The notes under the pieces were generated by a model that saw only the letters and a list, made by a program, of their open reading frames with translations, was not told the DNA's origin and did not search any database. From positions 372,001 through 436,000 of the forward strand of contig CP099650.1 of the NCBI GenBank assembly GCA_024123915.1: a DNA stretch of 64,000 nt. The letters are read 5' to 3'. The DNA comes from Oxalobacteraceae bacterium OTU3CAMAD1 (GTDB taxonomy: Bacteria > Pseudomonadota > Gammaproteobacteria > Burkholderiales > Burkholderiaceae_D). A program made the position numbers and the translations under genes. Positions within the stretch are counted from its first letter, which is position 1; every line of letters starts with the position of its first letter. Shown here piece by piece: positions 42,911 to 51,369 of the stretch.

Positions 42911-43945
42911 CTACGACGGCGGATTGTAGGTATTCAGTTGCCCCCAGTAGGTCAGGCTCTGGCAGTAGCCGTTCGACACGTTCGAATCCGAACCGGTGCA
43001 TCCGAACCGCGGCACGCAACTCAGAACCTGGATCGGCATGTCCGCCGCGATGGTGCCGCTCACCGCCGGGTATTGCGCCGCGATGTCGGCGCCCGCCAGC
43101 GCCGCGAAGTAGCTCGTGTACGACCCGGTATACCATACCCGTGGCTGTACTTCCTCGGGCACGTCCAAGCCCTGCTTGATGGCGGCGTTGATGCAACTGT
43201 CCACATCGAACGTCTCGTCCAGCGCCATCAACATGATCCATAAGTTGAACAGGAACCAAGTGGCGGCCGCCGTGCTGTCGCCGCCTTGTGCGACCAATGT
43301 GTTGATATTGGCGGTAAACGTTCCGTTCACGATGGCGCTTTGCAATACCAGCGCCGTGGCAGGCCCCGCGTTGGACGCGCCGATCGCATCCAGCGCTGCC
43401 TGGGTGGGCGGATAGCCGTCAATGAAAGTAGCCAGATAAGTCGCCGACAACCAGTCCTGCAACTGGCCGTTATAGGTCGCGAGGTCCGTGGTGAGCTGGT
43501 TGACGTTGACCTGTGCCGCGCCCGCTTGGTTGATTTGGTCTGTTAATGTCGCCAAACAAAATGTTCCCCACCAGCTCGAATTCATTGCCGGGTTGACCTG
43601 CTGCACCGCTTGCAGGATCGCCGCCGCCGTCGCGGATTGTGCGATGCCATTGAAGAAGGCGTCGTTGTAGCCGTTGTAGTTGCCCTGGTAGCTGTAACTG
43701 GTCGAATCGAGCCCATCCCATTGGGTTGGCTGTTGGGCGACCGGATCGTTCGGCAGCGACGTGACCAGCAGGTTGACGATCCCGCCCCGATGCGCATTTT
43801 GCCAGTCCATGGACCCGTAATAGGGCATCGCATCGATCAAGGTCGTCAGCGGGTCGGTATTCCCCCCGGCCGGAGCGACCAGCGGCACGATGCCATTCAG
43901 GGACGCGGCAAGCTGTGCCTGGAGCTGCTGGAAACCGGTACTCAT
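42911..43945 (-). CDS. Unrecognised 344-aa protein, second gene of a coupled pair
   Basis: No family is recognised. The protein has no signal peptide. It is rich in Asn, Gln, Ala, Thr and aromatic residues (YSYQGNYNGYNDAFFNG), with a central helical part (about 115-225), a hydrophobic segment AATWFLFNLWIMLMALDE (about 230-247) and a C-terminal part with several Cys (SCVPRFGCTGSD and NGYCQS). The ATG overlaps the TGA of the 1278-aa gene (ATGA), with AAGGAA six bases upstream inside that gene, so both proteins are made together. It may be the partner or accessory component of the large protein. Composition differs from its core-gene neighbours. Confidence 0.75.
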   Translation of the reverse strand: MSTGFQQLQAQLAASLNGIVPLVAPAGGNTDPLTTLIDAMPYYGSMDWQNAHRGGIVNLLVTSLPNDPVAQQPTQWDGLDSTSYSYQGNYNGYNDAFFNGIAQSATAAAILQAVQQVNPAMNSSWWGTFCLATLTDQINQAGAAQVNVNQLTTDLATYNGQLQDWLSATYLATFIDGYPPTQAALDAIGASNAGPATALVLQSAIVNGTFTANINTLVAQGGDSTAAATWFLFNLWIMLMALDETFDVDSCINAAIKQGLDVPEEVQPRVWYTGSYTSYFAALAGADIAAQYPAVSGTIAADMPIQVLSCVPRFGCTGSDSNVSNGYCQSLTYWGQLNTYNPPS

Positions 43946-46900
43946 GACAGTTCCTTCGCGGCGGCGACGACGATCTGGAAGGACGTCGTCGCGTTGCCCA
44001 ATGCATTCGATACCGCCAGCGAGAACGCGGCGTTGAACGCCGTCGCGACCGTTCCATTCGGCGAAAACGTGCAGGTGTCGCTGTCGAAATTCAGGAACGG
44101 CGGCAGCGTCCCGGTGAGAACGAAGGTCAGCTTCGGACTGGGCATGACGCTGAAACTCGGGGAGAACGCCTCGTTCTGCGACGGTTTATCGTTCACCGGG
44201 AGACAGATATCCTTCATTATGATGTACGAGGACGACGGGGCGATACCGGACATGGTGAGCGTGAACTGCGCGCCCGCCGCTGTCGAATAGCCCAGGCTAC
44301 TACCCGAAGCCGCCAGCCAGCCTGTCGCCCCCGCCGCGCTGTAATTGCCGGCACTGTCCGGAACGACCGGTTGCAACATCAACTGCAGGGTGGCCAGGTT
44401 CTGTCCATCTGGCGCCAGCGCCGCATTGCCGACCGGACTGGACAGCCATTTTTGCGTGGTCACCGTGACGCTGCCACCGGCAACCGTCGCCGTTCCCGTG
44501 GGCGTCCCGGGCATGAACACGACCGTGTCGTCGCTGAGCAGCGTCAGGCACAGCGGGACGACCGAATTCGAGCCGCTGTACGAGACCTTGGCAAAAATGC
44601 CTGACAAGCCCTGGCTGTCCGTCTGGGTGAAGAACACCCATCCCGGAAGCGTGCTCGACGTGCCGCTGGCGATCGTGCCGTCCGCATTGCAGCCATAGAA
44701 GCTTCCATTGAGGCTGAGCGTGAATCCAAGCAGCGTCAAACCGTCAACCGTGTACGGGATCACGTAATCGATGCTGCTCGCCCTTGCCGCGACCGTCAGC
44801 CCCGCGGGCTGGGCGTAGTCGTTGACAAATTCCTGCACCGGGTCGGGCGGTTTCTGGAACATTTCGTAGAGCGCAAGCGCGATACCGGCCACGGCCGCGA
44901 CGATCGCCAGGGGACCGGCCACGGAACAGATGCCGGCGATCACGCCGCCCTCGACCGCGAAGGCGCCGGCCATGGCGATCAGCGTCAGGCAGCCCGCAGC
45001 GATATTGAGCCCATCCATCGCCTTGCTGATGGTGCTCTCCCCCTCCACAAGGTTGTAGATGCTGAAACTGATCCCGGCCAGGATGAGAATTGGGCCGAGG
45101 CGCGCGGCGATGAATTCGTCCAGATTCCTGCCCAGGATGCGGGCAGCCACCGAGACCTCGGCGGCGACGTCGGCGTCGGCGTCGCCGATCATCATCATTT
45201 CCGTGATCGCCGGATCTTGCGTCAATCCGATCGATCCTTTCGTGTCTCCCAGCCATCTTGCCGCGCTGTTACCGATGCGTGCCAAGGCAGTGTCCAGGAC
45301 ATCCGCTTCGCCGCTGTTGAGGATATTGGCGATGGCGCCCGCACGCTGGCCCACGGACAGGCCCTCGGCGCCGAAGATCGCATAGATCCGCACGCCCCGT
45401 TTGACGATCGCGCCGACGATCTGCAAACCTAGCTGCACGGCATTGGTGATCAGCTCCGCCTTTTCGGCATCGCTCATCTTGTCCCAGCTCTTGAACGCCA
45501 TGATCATCTGATAGGCGCTGAGCCCGGCGAGACCGGTGAACAGCAGCGATCCGAAGACGGAAGCCACCTTGGAAAACTGTGGATACGCGGCGATAAACTT
45601 CGGCAGGAATCCATTCGCAATACTCGGCAGCGACATCACGTCCTGGAACGCACTCGCAAGATCGTTGATGATATCGAGGCTGTGTTTCAGGATACTGTCG
45701 AAATCGCTGTCGTTGATCAGCGTTTGCAGTTCGGCCGCCGCGGCCTGGATTTGTGCGTCCTCGTTCGCAATGTTCTGGTTGACGAAGGTCTGGAGATATT
45801 CCTTGATGATCGAAAAGGTATTCGGATCGGCATTGAATCCGAACATCGACGGCAGAACGTTGGTTGCCAGGAAGACGTTCAGCGTTTGCGTGTACCGCTT
45901 CGCAAACACACCGGAAGGGTCGAGTGCCGTCAGCACCGCCGCGTTGAGCTGGAATAGCCTCGGCAATGCGGTCGCATCGCCGTTACCGCTGCCCGGGCTC
46001 ATTTGCAGCGCGATATTGGCGAGTATGGAAGGCGCCGTATTGTAGGTGTAGTAGTAGAACGCCCAGTACAGGTTGTTTGTCGTGGCGTAGGTCTGCGCAT
46101 CCGTGACATCGTCGATCAGGTTTTGGATCAACTGCGGATTCGTCGGATCGGGAACGACGTTCGCATTGATGTCGGCGATGGCCGCGGCCGCCACCTGATT
46201 GATGATCGGGGTGTACGTCGCGCTATTGCTTTGCTGATCGCCGAGATAATCGTTTATCGACGGGAACAGCTGCTGCCAGTGATATTGGAACAGGAGTTGT
46301 CCATGCGTGTAATACACCTTCGACGCCGCAACCTGTTCTTTCAGCCACGTTGCCGCGCGCGGCCCGTTCAGATACTGGCAATTGCTGTCGTTGCCGCCCG
46401 CGAGACCCTGCGTCATGACCGCCGTGGCCAGCGACTGGTACCAGGCTGAAGGATTTGCAACGCCCGGCACGGGCGAATTGGCGATGATGGCCAGTTCGCC
46501 CTCGAGCGTCGGCTGGGTGGAATTCGGGAACAGAAGATTATAAATGTCCGGCGAAACGAAACTGTTCATGATCGTCTGTAAGTCCGCCGTCACCGCCTGC
46601 TGTACCTGATCGTACCAATTTCCCGCAGCGTTTTGCACATAGCAATTCATCGCCAACAGTCCCGAAATCGTCAGAGCGGGCGGCGTGTCCTTCAAGCTTT
46701 GCAATGTCGCGGGACAATATCTTGGGGAACGCGTCAAGGCAGCAAGCGCGGTGTTCGTATCGAGGCGTTCGCACGGTACGCCATCCGCCGTTTCGAGCGG
46801 CAACCCGGCATCGGAAAACCGCAACACCCCCGCCGCCGGCAATCCGGTCGCGGCTTGCACCTCGGGCGCTAGGCCGCTCCACCGCAATTCGTTCGCGCCG

Positions 46901-47778
46901 ACGCGGGCAGCACGCAGCACAAGATCGCCGACGACCATCTTGCCGTCGAAAACGCCGAACGGCACCGCCGCATCGTCACGCAGAAAATACCCGGTGATCA
47001 ACTGGTTGGCGCGGGCGCCGGCGATGCCGACCAAGGTGTCGGATGCCTGGCCGCTACTCGTGATATCGATCGCGCCCGTGATGGTCGCCGCAGCCAGGTC
47101 TTCGGTGGCCATCAACCAGTACGGGTAGACCGATGTGGGACCGGTGGCCGGCATACCGGTGTCCGACGGCGGGGACGTCACCGTCTTGAACGTCAGGTTC
47201 CATTCGTTCGTCAAACCGAGCGAGGCGGAAAATGCGCCAACCGCGGGTGTCCACGGCAGCGAACCCGTTTCGTTATCGTCGAATTCGAACGTGAAGACGG
47301 GCGGCTGCATCGGTCGGCCCGGCGCCTCGGTATACTTGAGCAGCAAACGGCCTTTTACCCAGCAAGCCTGCTGCCATTGCGTGCAAGTCGGATCCCACGC
47401 CATGCCCGAGATGGCCGAGCCGTCGGTCGTGAACACGACGCCAGCATCGAGCGCCACGTCGCACAGGAACTGGGCCGTCACGCTGGCCTGGACGGACACC
47501 ATGGCCATGTCCCGGGCAACGACGCCCACGCCGCCGGCACCGTCGTGCCTCAGATGCAGCTGGCCGCTGCCGAAGGCGCCGCTCCAGAGCAGTATCTTGT
47601 CGTGTTCGTCGTAGCGCCAGTTGCTTCTCGGGACGGGGACATGATCCAGAAACAGCTGCCCCTCCGGGATGCCGTGAACATTCGCGCTGCACAACGTCAA
47701 GGTCTTGGGAATCTCGAGGTCCGCATTTCCCGTCGCGTCCATTTTCGACATACTGAAGTGGTAAAAAAAGTCGTTCAT
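43942..47778 (-). CDS. Unrecognised 1278-aa multidomain protein with hydrophobic core and Ig-like end
   Basis: No family is recognised. Seen in order: a beta-rich N-terminal part (about 1-340), a long helical part rich in Asn/Gln/Tyr (about 350-740), an amphipathic/hydrophobic stretch (about 745-770), further helices, then hydrophobic segments at about 895-911 and 925-973 (Gly/Ala/Val/Ile-rich), a KPPDP break, a beta-rich region (about 990-1170) and a final Ig-like domain (PPFLNFDSDT ... ALGNATTSFQIVV) resembling bacterial He_PIG modules. No signal peptide is present. AAGGGGAG lies eight bases before the ATG. The long helical body with a hydrophobic hairpin-like core recalls large pore-forming toxins, but this is shape only. 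Confidence 0.8.
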   Translation of the reverse strand: MNDFFYHFSMSKMDATGNADLEIPKTLTLCSANVHGIPEGQLFLDHVPVPRSNWRYDEHDKILLWSGAFGSGQLHLRHDGAGGVGVVARDMAMVSVQASVTAQFLCDVALDAGVVFTTDGSAISGMAWDPTCTQWQQACWVKGRLLLKYTEAPGRPMQPPVFTFEFDDNETGSLPWTPAVGAFSASLGLTNEWNLTFKTVTSPPSDTGMPATGPTSVYPYWLMATEDLAAATITGAIDITSSGQASDTLVGIAGARANQLITGYFLRDDAAVPFGVFDGKMVVGDLVLRAARVGANELRWSGLAPEVQAATGLPAAGVLRFSDAGLPLETADGVPCERLDTNTALAALTRSPRYCPATLQSLKDTPPALTISGLLAMNCYVQNAAGNWYDQVQQAVTADLQTIMNSFVSPDIYNLLFPNSTQPTLEGELAIIANSPVPGVANPSAWYQSLATAVMTQGLAGGNDSNCQYLNGPRAATWLKEQVAASKVYYTHGQLLFQYHWQQLFPSINDYLGDQQSNSATYTPIINQVAAAAIADINANVVPDPTNPQLIQNLIDDVTDAQTYATTNNLYWAFYYYTYNTAPSILANIALQMSPGSGNGDATALPRLFQLNAAVLTALDPSGVFAKRYTQTLNVFLATNVLPSMFGFNADPNTFSIIKEYLQTFVNQNIANEDAQIQAAAAELQTLINDSDFDSILKHSLDIINDLASAFQDVMSLPSIANGFLPKFIAAYPQFSKVASVFGSLLFTGLAGLSAYQMIMAFKSWDKMSDAEKAELITNAVQLGLQIVGAIVKRGVRIYAIFGAEGLSVGQRAGAIANILNSGEADVLDTALARIGNSAARWLGDTKGSIGLTQDPAITEMMMIGDADADVAAEVSVAARILGRNLDEFIAARLGPILILAGISFSIYNLVEGESTISKAMDGLNIAAGCLTLIAMAGAFAVEGGVIAGICSVAGPLAIVAAVAGIALALYEMFQKPPDPVQEFVNDYAQPAGLTVAARASSIDYVIPYTVDGLTLLGFTLSLNGSFYGCNADGTIASGTSSTLPGWVFFTQTDSQGLSGIFAKVSYSGSNSVVPLCLTLLSDDTVVFMPGTPTGTATVAGGSVTVTTQKWLSSPVGNAALAPDGQNLATLQLMLQPVVPDSAGNYSAAGATGWLAASGSSLGYSTAAGAQFTLTMSGIAPSSSYIIMKDICLPVNDKPSQNEAFSPSFSVMPSPKLTFVLTGTLPPFLNFDSDTCTFSPNGTVATAFNAAFSLAVSNALGNATTSFQIVVAAAKELS

Positions 47779-48431
47779 GTCTGTACTCCCCTTGTCATCG
47801 GTTTATCGGCGATCCCGGCCTGGCCACGGATCGTGAGCACGCGGAAGATCATCCGCATACAAGCAAGGGTAGATAGCGCTTGCCACGTAACACAAGTAAC
47901 AAGAGGGTAACTCAGCCTGGGTGGGAAGCAGGGCGGCGCACCGGCGCTGGGCGGCGGCGCCAGTACGTCGCCGCCGTCACGTGACGCTCGAGCGTGGTCG
48001 CACCACTGACGTCGTGCAGCCACCATCGACCAGCGGCACCGGCTTGCCCGGGCCATCCGTCAGCATGCCGACCGGCGAGACGACCGGGAACCGGGCGCTG
48101 AAGGCAGCTCCTGTAGGCCGCTCCATGCCCAAACTTGAGGCCGAGGTGACCGGAGCGAGATATCTTAGTACTTTGCGCCGCAGTCGCCGCCAAGTACGAG
48201 GTCATGGAGATCCTGTGCCGCGTCTTTAAAAAATTGGGGTTCGGGAGACCTTACGACAGGGTCGCGGCGTCCGCGAGAGCCTGGAGGAAGGGTCAATTCG
48301 AGAGGGCAATAAGCAAACGAACAGCATAAGGGTCGGTTCTAAATCTGACCACGCAAACGAAGACAATTACGGCGGCCAGAACTTGCGCTTCTATTAGCCG
48401 CCTACAAATATTAATGTCACGGACTCTGCGC
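47779..48431. other. Gap holding the promoter region of the large gene and a gene remnant
   Basis: No intact gene is visible in 653 bases. Near the large gene (about 47860-47910) the minus strand shows TTACTT, 18 bases, TATCTA as a weak promoter candidate, an inverted repeat GCAAG/CTTGC over it and the direct repeat GTAAC-ACAA-GTAAC. The middle holds a patatin-like remnant (47977-48190). The part next to glmS is lower in G+C and unexplained. Confidence 0.45.
47977..48190 (-). pseudogene. Remnant of a patatin-like phospholipase/hydrolase C-terminus
   Basis: A minus-strand frame, open from about 48190 to a TGA at 47979-47977, encodes ...TGAAFSARFPVVSPVG, then a short loop and PLVDGGC. SARFPxVSPxG followed by VDGGY(F)DN is the C-terminal signature of patatin-like acyl hydrolases, in which the Asp of DGG is catalytic. 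After DGGC the frame loses the family pattern within ten codons, and no start, GxSxG nucleophile or oxyanion motif is found upstream. This is therefore a decayed fragment. An ATG at 48126 would give at most a 49-residue product. Confidence 0.5.
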
Positions 48432-50261
48432 TTATTCCACCGTGACCGATTTAGCCAAATTCCTAGGCTTATCCACATCCGTGCCCCGCGCCAGCGCCGA
48501 GTGGTACGCCAGCAGCTGCAACGACACCACGTGCAGGATCGGCGACAGCAAACCATAGTGCTCCGGCAACCGGATCACGTGGATGCCTTCACCCGAGGTG
48601 ATGCGCGAATCGACGTCGGCGAACACATACAGCTGACCACCCCGCGCGCGTACTTCCTGCATGTTCGATTTCAGCTTCTCAATCAGCGCGTCGTTCGGCG
48701 CGATGGTGACGACCGGCATTTCCTCGGTGACCAGCGCCAGCGGGCCGTGCTTCAACTCCCCGGCTGGATACGCCTCGGCGTGGATATACGAAATCTCCTT
48801 GAGCTTGAGAGCGCCTTCGAGCGCGATCGGGTAGTGCATGCCGCGACCGAGGAACAACGCGTTTTCCTTGCGCGCGAAATCGTCGGCCCAGGCGATGATC
48901 AACGGCTCCAGCGCCAGCACGGCGGAGATGGCGACCGGCAGATGGCGCATCGCTTTCAGATGTCGCGCTTCCTCCTCGTCGGTGAGGCGGCCGTTGATTT
49001 GCGCCAGCGACAGCGTCAGCAGGAACAGCGCGGCCAGCTGGGTCGTGAAGGCCTTGGTCGAGGCGACGCCGACTTCCACGCCCGCACGCGTGATGTACGC
49101 CAGCTTGCATTCGCGCACCATGGCGCTGGTGGCGACGTTGCAGATGGTCAGCGTGTGCTCCATGCCGAGGCTGCGCGCGTGCTTGAGCGCGGCCAGGGTG
49201 TCGGCCGTTTCGCCGCTTTGCGAGATGGTGACGACCAGGGTGTTGGGATGCGGCACGCTGTCGCGGTAGCGGTATTCGCTGGCGATTTCGACGTTGACCG
49301 GGATCTTGGCGACGGATTCTATCCAGTATTTGGCGGTCAGGCCCGAGTAGTAGCTGGTGCCGCAGGCGAGGATGAGCACGCGGTCGATCTGCTTGAAGAC
49401 GTTGTAGGCGCCGTCGCCGAAGAGCTCCGGCATGATGCCGGTGACGCCTTCGAGCGTGTCGCCGATGACGCGCGGCTGCTCGAAGATTTCCTTTTGCATG
49501 TAGTGACGGTACGGACCCAGCTCGGCCGCGCCGGTGTGCGCGAGCACGGTTTTGACTTCGCGCTGCACCGGCTTGCCGTTGACGTCGACGATCCAGGTGC
49601 GGCCCAGTTGCAGGTCGACCACGTCGCCTTCTTCCAGGTAGATGATCTGGTCGGTGGTGCCGGCCAGCGCCATGGCGTCGGAGGCGACGAAGTTTTCGCC
49701 CTGGCCGATGCCGACGATCAGCGGCGAGCCCTGGCGGGCGGCGACTACGCGGTGCGGCTCTTCGCGGCTGAAGACGGCGATGGCGTAGGCGCCATGCAGG
49801 CGTTTGACGGCGTGCTGGACGGTGTCGAACAGGTCGCCGTTGTACATGTGGTCGACCAGGTGGGCGATCACTTCGGTGTCGGTCTGGCTTTGGAAGACGT
49901 AGCCGAGCGCGGTCAGTTCGGCGCGCAGTTCGTCGTGGTTTTCAATGATGCCGTTGTGGACCAGGGCGATGCGCGCCTGGTCGGCCGATGGCGAGAAGTG
50001 CGGGTGGGCGTTGTGCGAGGCGGGCGCGCCGTGCGTGGCCCAGCGCGTGTGGGCGATGCCGGTGAAGCCTTTCATGTGCGCTTCGTCGATCTGCTTTTCC
50101 AGGTCGGCCACGCGCGAGGTGCTGCGCGAGCGTTGCAGTTGGCCGTCGACGTGCAGGGCGACGCCGCAGGAGTCGTAGCCGCGGTATTCCAGGCGCTTGA
50201 GGCCTTCGATCAGGATCGGGGTGATGTTGCGTTGCGCTACCGCGCCGACGATGCCGCACAT
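48432..50261 (-). CDS. glmS: Glutamine-fructose-6-phosphate aminotransferase (isomerising)
   Basis: This 609-aa enzyme makes glucosamine-6-phosphate from fructose-6-phosphate and glutamine, the first step to UDP-GlcNAc for peptidoglycan and LPS. The N-terminal nucleophile Cys follows Met1 ([10 protein letters not shown]). The glutaminase domain (about 1-240) has HTRWATHG, and two SIS sugar-isomerase domains follow, with SQSGETADT (about 350) and the C-terminal [15 protein letters not shown]. Full length for the family. GAGG lies seven bases before the ATG. glmU, the later pathway gene, lies 1.1 kb away on the same strand. No glmS ribozyme or GlmY/GlmZ-type sites were recognised upstream. Confidence 0.97.
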   Translation of the reverse strand: MCGIVGAVAQRNITPILIEGLKRLEYRGYDSCGVALHVDGQLQRSRSTSRVADLEKQIDEAHMKGFTGIAHTRWATHGAPASHNAHPHFSPSADQARIALVHNGIIENHDELRAELTALGYVFQSQTDTEVIAHLVDHMYNGDLFDTVQHAVKRLHGAYAIAVFSREEPHRVVAARQGSPLIVGIGQGENFVASDAMALAGTTDQIIYLEEGDVVDLQLGRTWIVDVNGKPVQREVKTVLAHTGAAELGPYRHYMQKEIFEQPRVIGDTLEGVTGIMPELFGDGAYNVFKQIDRVLILACGTSYYSGLTAKYWIESVAKIPVNVEIASEYRYRDSVPHPNTLVVTISQSGETADTLAALKHARSLGMEHTLTICNVATSAMVRECKLAYITRAGVEVGVASTKAFTTQLAALFLLTLSLAQINGRLTDEEEARHLKAMRHLPVAISAVLALEPLIIAWADDFARKENALFLGRGMHYPIALEGALKLKEISYIHAEAYPAGELKHGPLALVTEEMPVVTIAPNDALIEKLKSNMQEVRARGGQLYVFADVDSRITSGEGIHVIRLPEHYGLLSPILHVVSLQLLAYHSALARGTDVDKPRNLAKSVTVE

Positions 50262-50309
50262 AGAAAACCTCTTTTGTTAAGTTAGGAGGCCATCGTAGAG
50301 CAGCCTCTG

Positions 50310-50383
50310 TGAAATATGCTTTCTTATTGGCTCGGCTTCTGAAATAATCTTTCATCACTTCGATATCGTGAAATATTATTTCA
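50310..50383. promoter_or_regulatory. Three phased TGAAA-N5-TTTC palindromes between glmS and an Lrp-type gene
   Basis: TGAAA-N5-TTTCT at 50310-50324, TGAAA-N5-TTTCA at 50340-50354 and TGAAA-N5-TTTCA at 50369-50383 (the last extends to a full TGAAATA-T-TATTTCA palindrome). Centres are 30 and 29 bases apart, close to three helical turns, so a multimeric regulator could bind one face. The Lrp-type protein encoded immediately downstream is the obvious candidate, controlling itself and glmS. Confidence 0.65.
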
Positions 50384-50401
50384 TTTAGGCGGGAAAATTT
50401 T

Positions 50402-50854
50402 ATGGATGAGATAGATCGTCGCATTCTCAATGTGCTGCAGGTTGATGCGTCACAAACCAATAGCGAGCTGGCGCTGGCGGTCCATGTGTCGCCGCCGACT
50501 TGTCTGCGCAGGGTCAAGCATTTGACGGAAACCGGGGTTATCCAGCGGCAGGTGGCGATTGTCGCGCCGGAGAAGGTGGGGCCGAGCTTGACGGCGATTG
50601 TGGAGATTTCGCTGGATGTGCAGGCGGCCGAGCGCATGGCGGAGTTCGAGGCGCATGTGGCGGGGGAGGATGCGGTGCTGCAGTGTTATCGGGTGGCGCC
50701 CGGGCCGGATTTCGTGCTGATCGTGCAGGTGGCGGATATGCCTGCTTATCATGCGCTGGCGCATCGGTTGTTTGCGACGCAGACCAACGTGCGAAACGTG
50801 AAGGCTTACTTTTCTACGTTTCGGAGTAAGTTTGAGACGCGGATTGCGGTTTAG
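50402..50854 (+). CDS. Lrp/AsnC-family transcriptional regulator
   Basis: This 150-aa protein has an N-terminal HTH (MDEIDRRILNVLQVDA; ELALAVHVSPPTCLRRVKHL) and a C-terminal RAM effector domain (about 65-145). Lrp-type proteins form octamers that wrap DNA at phased sites. It is divergent from glmS, 141 bases apart, with three phased palindromes between them. The ligand is probably an amino acid; which one is unknown. A GGCGGG stretch precedes the ATG by about ten bases. Confidence 0.9.
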   Translation: MDEIDRRILNVLQVDASQTNSELALAVHVSPPTCLRRVKHLTETGVIQRQVAIVAPEKVGPSLTAIVEISLDVQAAERMAEFEAHVAGEDAVLQCYRVAPGPDFVLIVQVADMPAYHALAHRLFATQTNVRNVKAYFSTFRSKFETRIAV

Positions 50855-50875
50855 GCGGATTTGGAGCCACCCTGG

Positions 50876-50980
50876 AGACACGTAGGGCGGATTAGCGCAG
50901 CGTAATCCGCCAATGTATGCGTTTCGACAGATCACGCATTGGCCGATTACGGCGTTCCGCCTAATCCGCCCTACGTGTCT
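50876..50980. repeat. Long inverted repeat (20-bp perfect outer arms)
   Basis: AGACACGTAGGGCGGATTAG (50876-50895) is the exact reverse complement of 50961-50980. Inner parts (GCGTAATCCGCCAATG against CATTGGCCGATTACGGC) continue the pairing imperfectly. The GTAGGGCGGATTAGCGCAGCGTAATCCGCC-type unit (given here in two parts: GTAGGGCGGATTAGCGCAG and CGTAATCCGCC) is a dispersed repeat known from many proteobacterial genomes. It lies between the convergent ends of the lrp-type gene and glmU. Confidence 0.85.
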
Positions 50981-51103
50981 TACCTTATCCTCTGCTTATC
51001 CCTTATTTGTGCACAGGTTTGTTCACAAGTCATTATCGGCTGCTGGACTTTTCCCGCAGTTTGCACAGTTTGTTCAGAGGCTTTTCACCCGCTTATACCC
51101 AGC

Positions 51104-51364
51104 CTTATCCACAATTAAAAGTTATCCTGCGTTACTCACATGATTTCCCACAGGCTTATCCACAATATGGCCGATATCACGACGGAGTGCGGCTTTGCGG
51201 ATCGTCGGTGCTCACCGGGTCGAAGTTGTTCATCAGATTTCCCCTGCTTATACCTGGCTTCTTCAGGGCTTATCAGCAGGCTTCTCCACATCTTTATCCA
51301 CAAATAAAAAAGCCGGGATAGTTATCCCGGCTTGTTCTGGTGGATGTCCACACGTTTATCCACA
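51104..51364 (+). repeat. Cluster of four perfect DnaA-box-like 9-mers
   Basis: TTATCCACA occurs at 51104-51112, 51156-51164, 51294-51302 and 51356-51364, all on the plus strand. Near-matches include TTCTCCACA (51282-51290) and TTGTTCACA (about 51019). This is the consensus high-affinity DnaA site. The surrounding DNA is AT-richer than the genome. Isolated single copies inside coding sequences (48469, 57748 and, reversed, 63540) show the background. Confidence 0.7.
51303..51333 (-). terminator. Rho-independent terminator of glmU
   Basis: AAGCCGGGATA pairs with TATCCCGGCTT (11-bp stem, plus-strand arms 51310-51320 and 51323-51333); on the minus strand it is followed by TTTTTATTTG. It starts about 37 bases after the glmU stop. 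It lies inside the DnaA-box cluster. Confidence 0.85.
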
Positions 51365-51369
51365 ACACC

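Larger units (their letters stand above)
50855..51369. other. Non-coding region with inverted repeat, DnaA-box cluster and terminator
   Basis: Between the Lrp-type stop and the glmU stop there is no credible gene in 515 bases. It holds a long inverted repeat (50876-50980), then a stretch dense in CTTATCC-like words with four perfect TTATCCACA 9-mers, and the glmU terminator at its end. Confidence 0.7.

Noticed and set aside
42911..47778. Labelling the gene pair as a Tc-type or colicin-type toxin
   Set aside because: Only the overall shape (helical body, hydrophobic segments, Ig-like end) agrees; no specific motif of those families was found, so no name is given.
48290..48360. Possible insertion-sequence end (AGGGTCAATTCG and AGGGTCGGTTCTAAATCTGACC-like stretches, given in part)
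   Set aside because: Two short similar words but no inverted terminal repeat pair, target duplication or transposase fragment could be shown.
48469..48477. TTATCCACA in glmS (also at 57748 and, reversed, 63540)
   Set aside because: Single copies inside conserved coding sequence, explained by codons; not part of a cluster.
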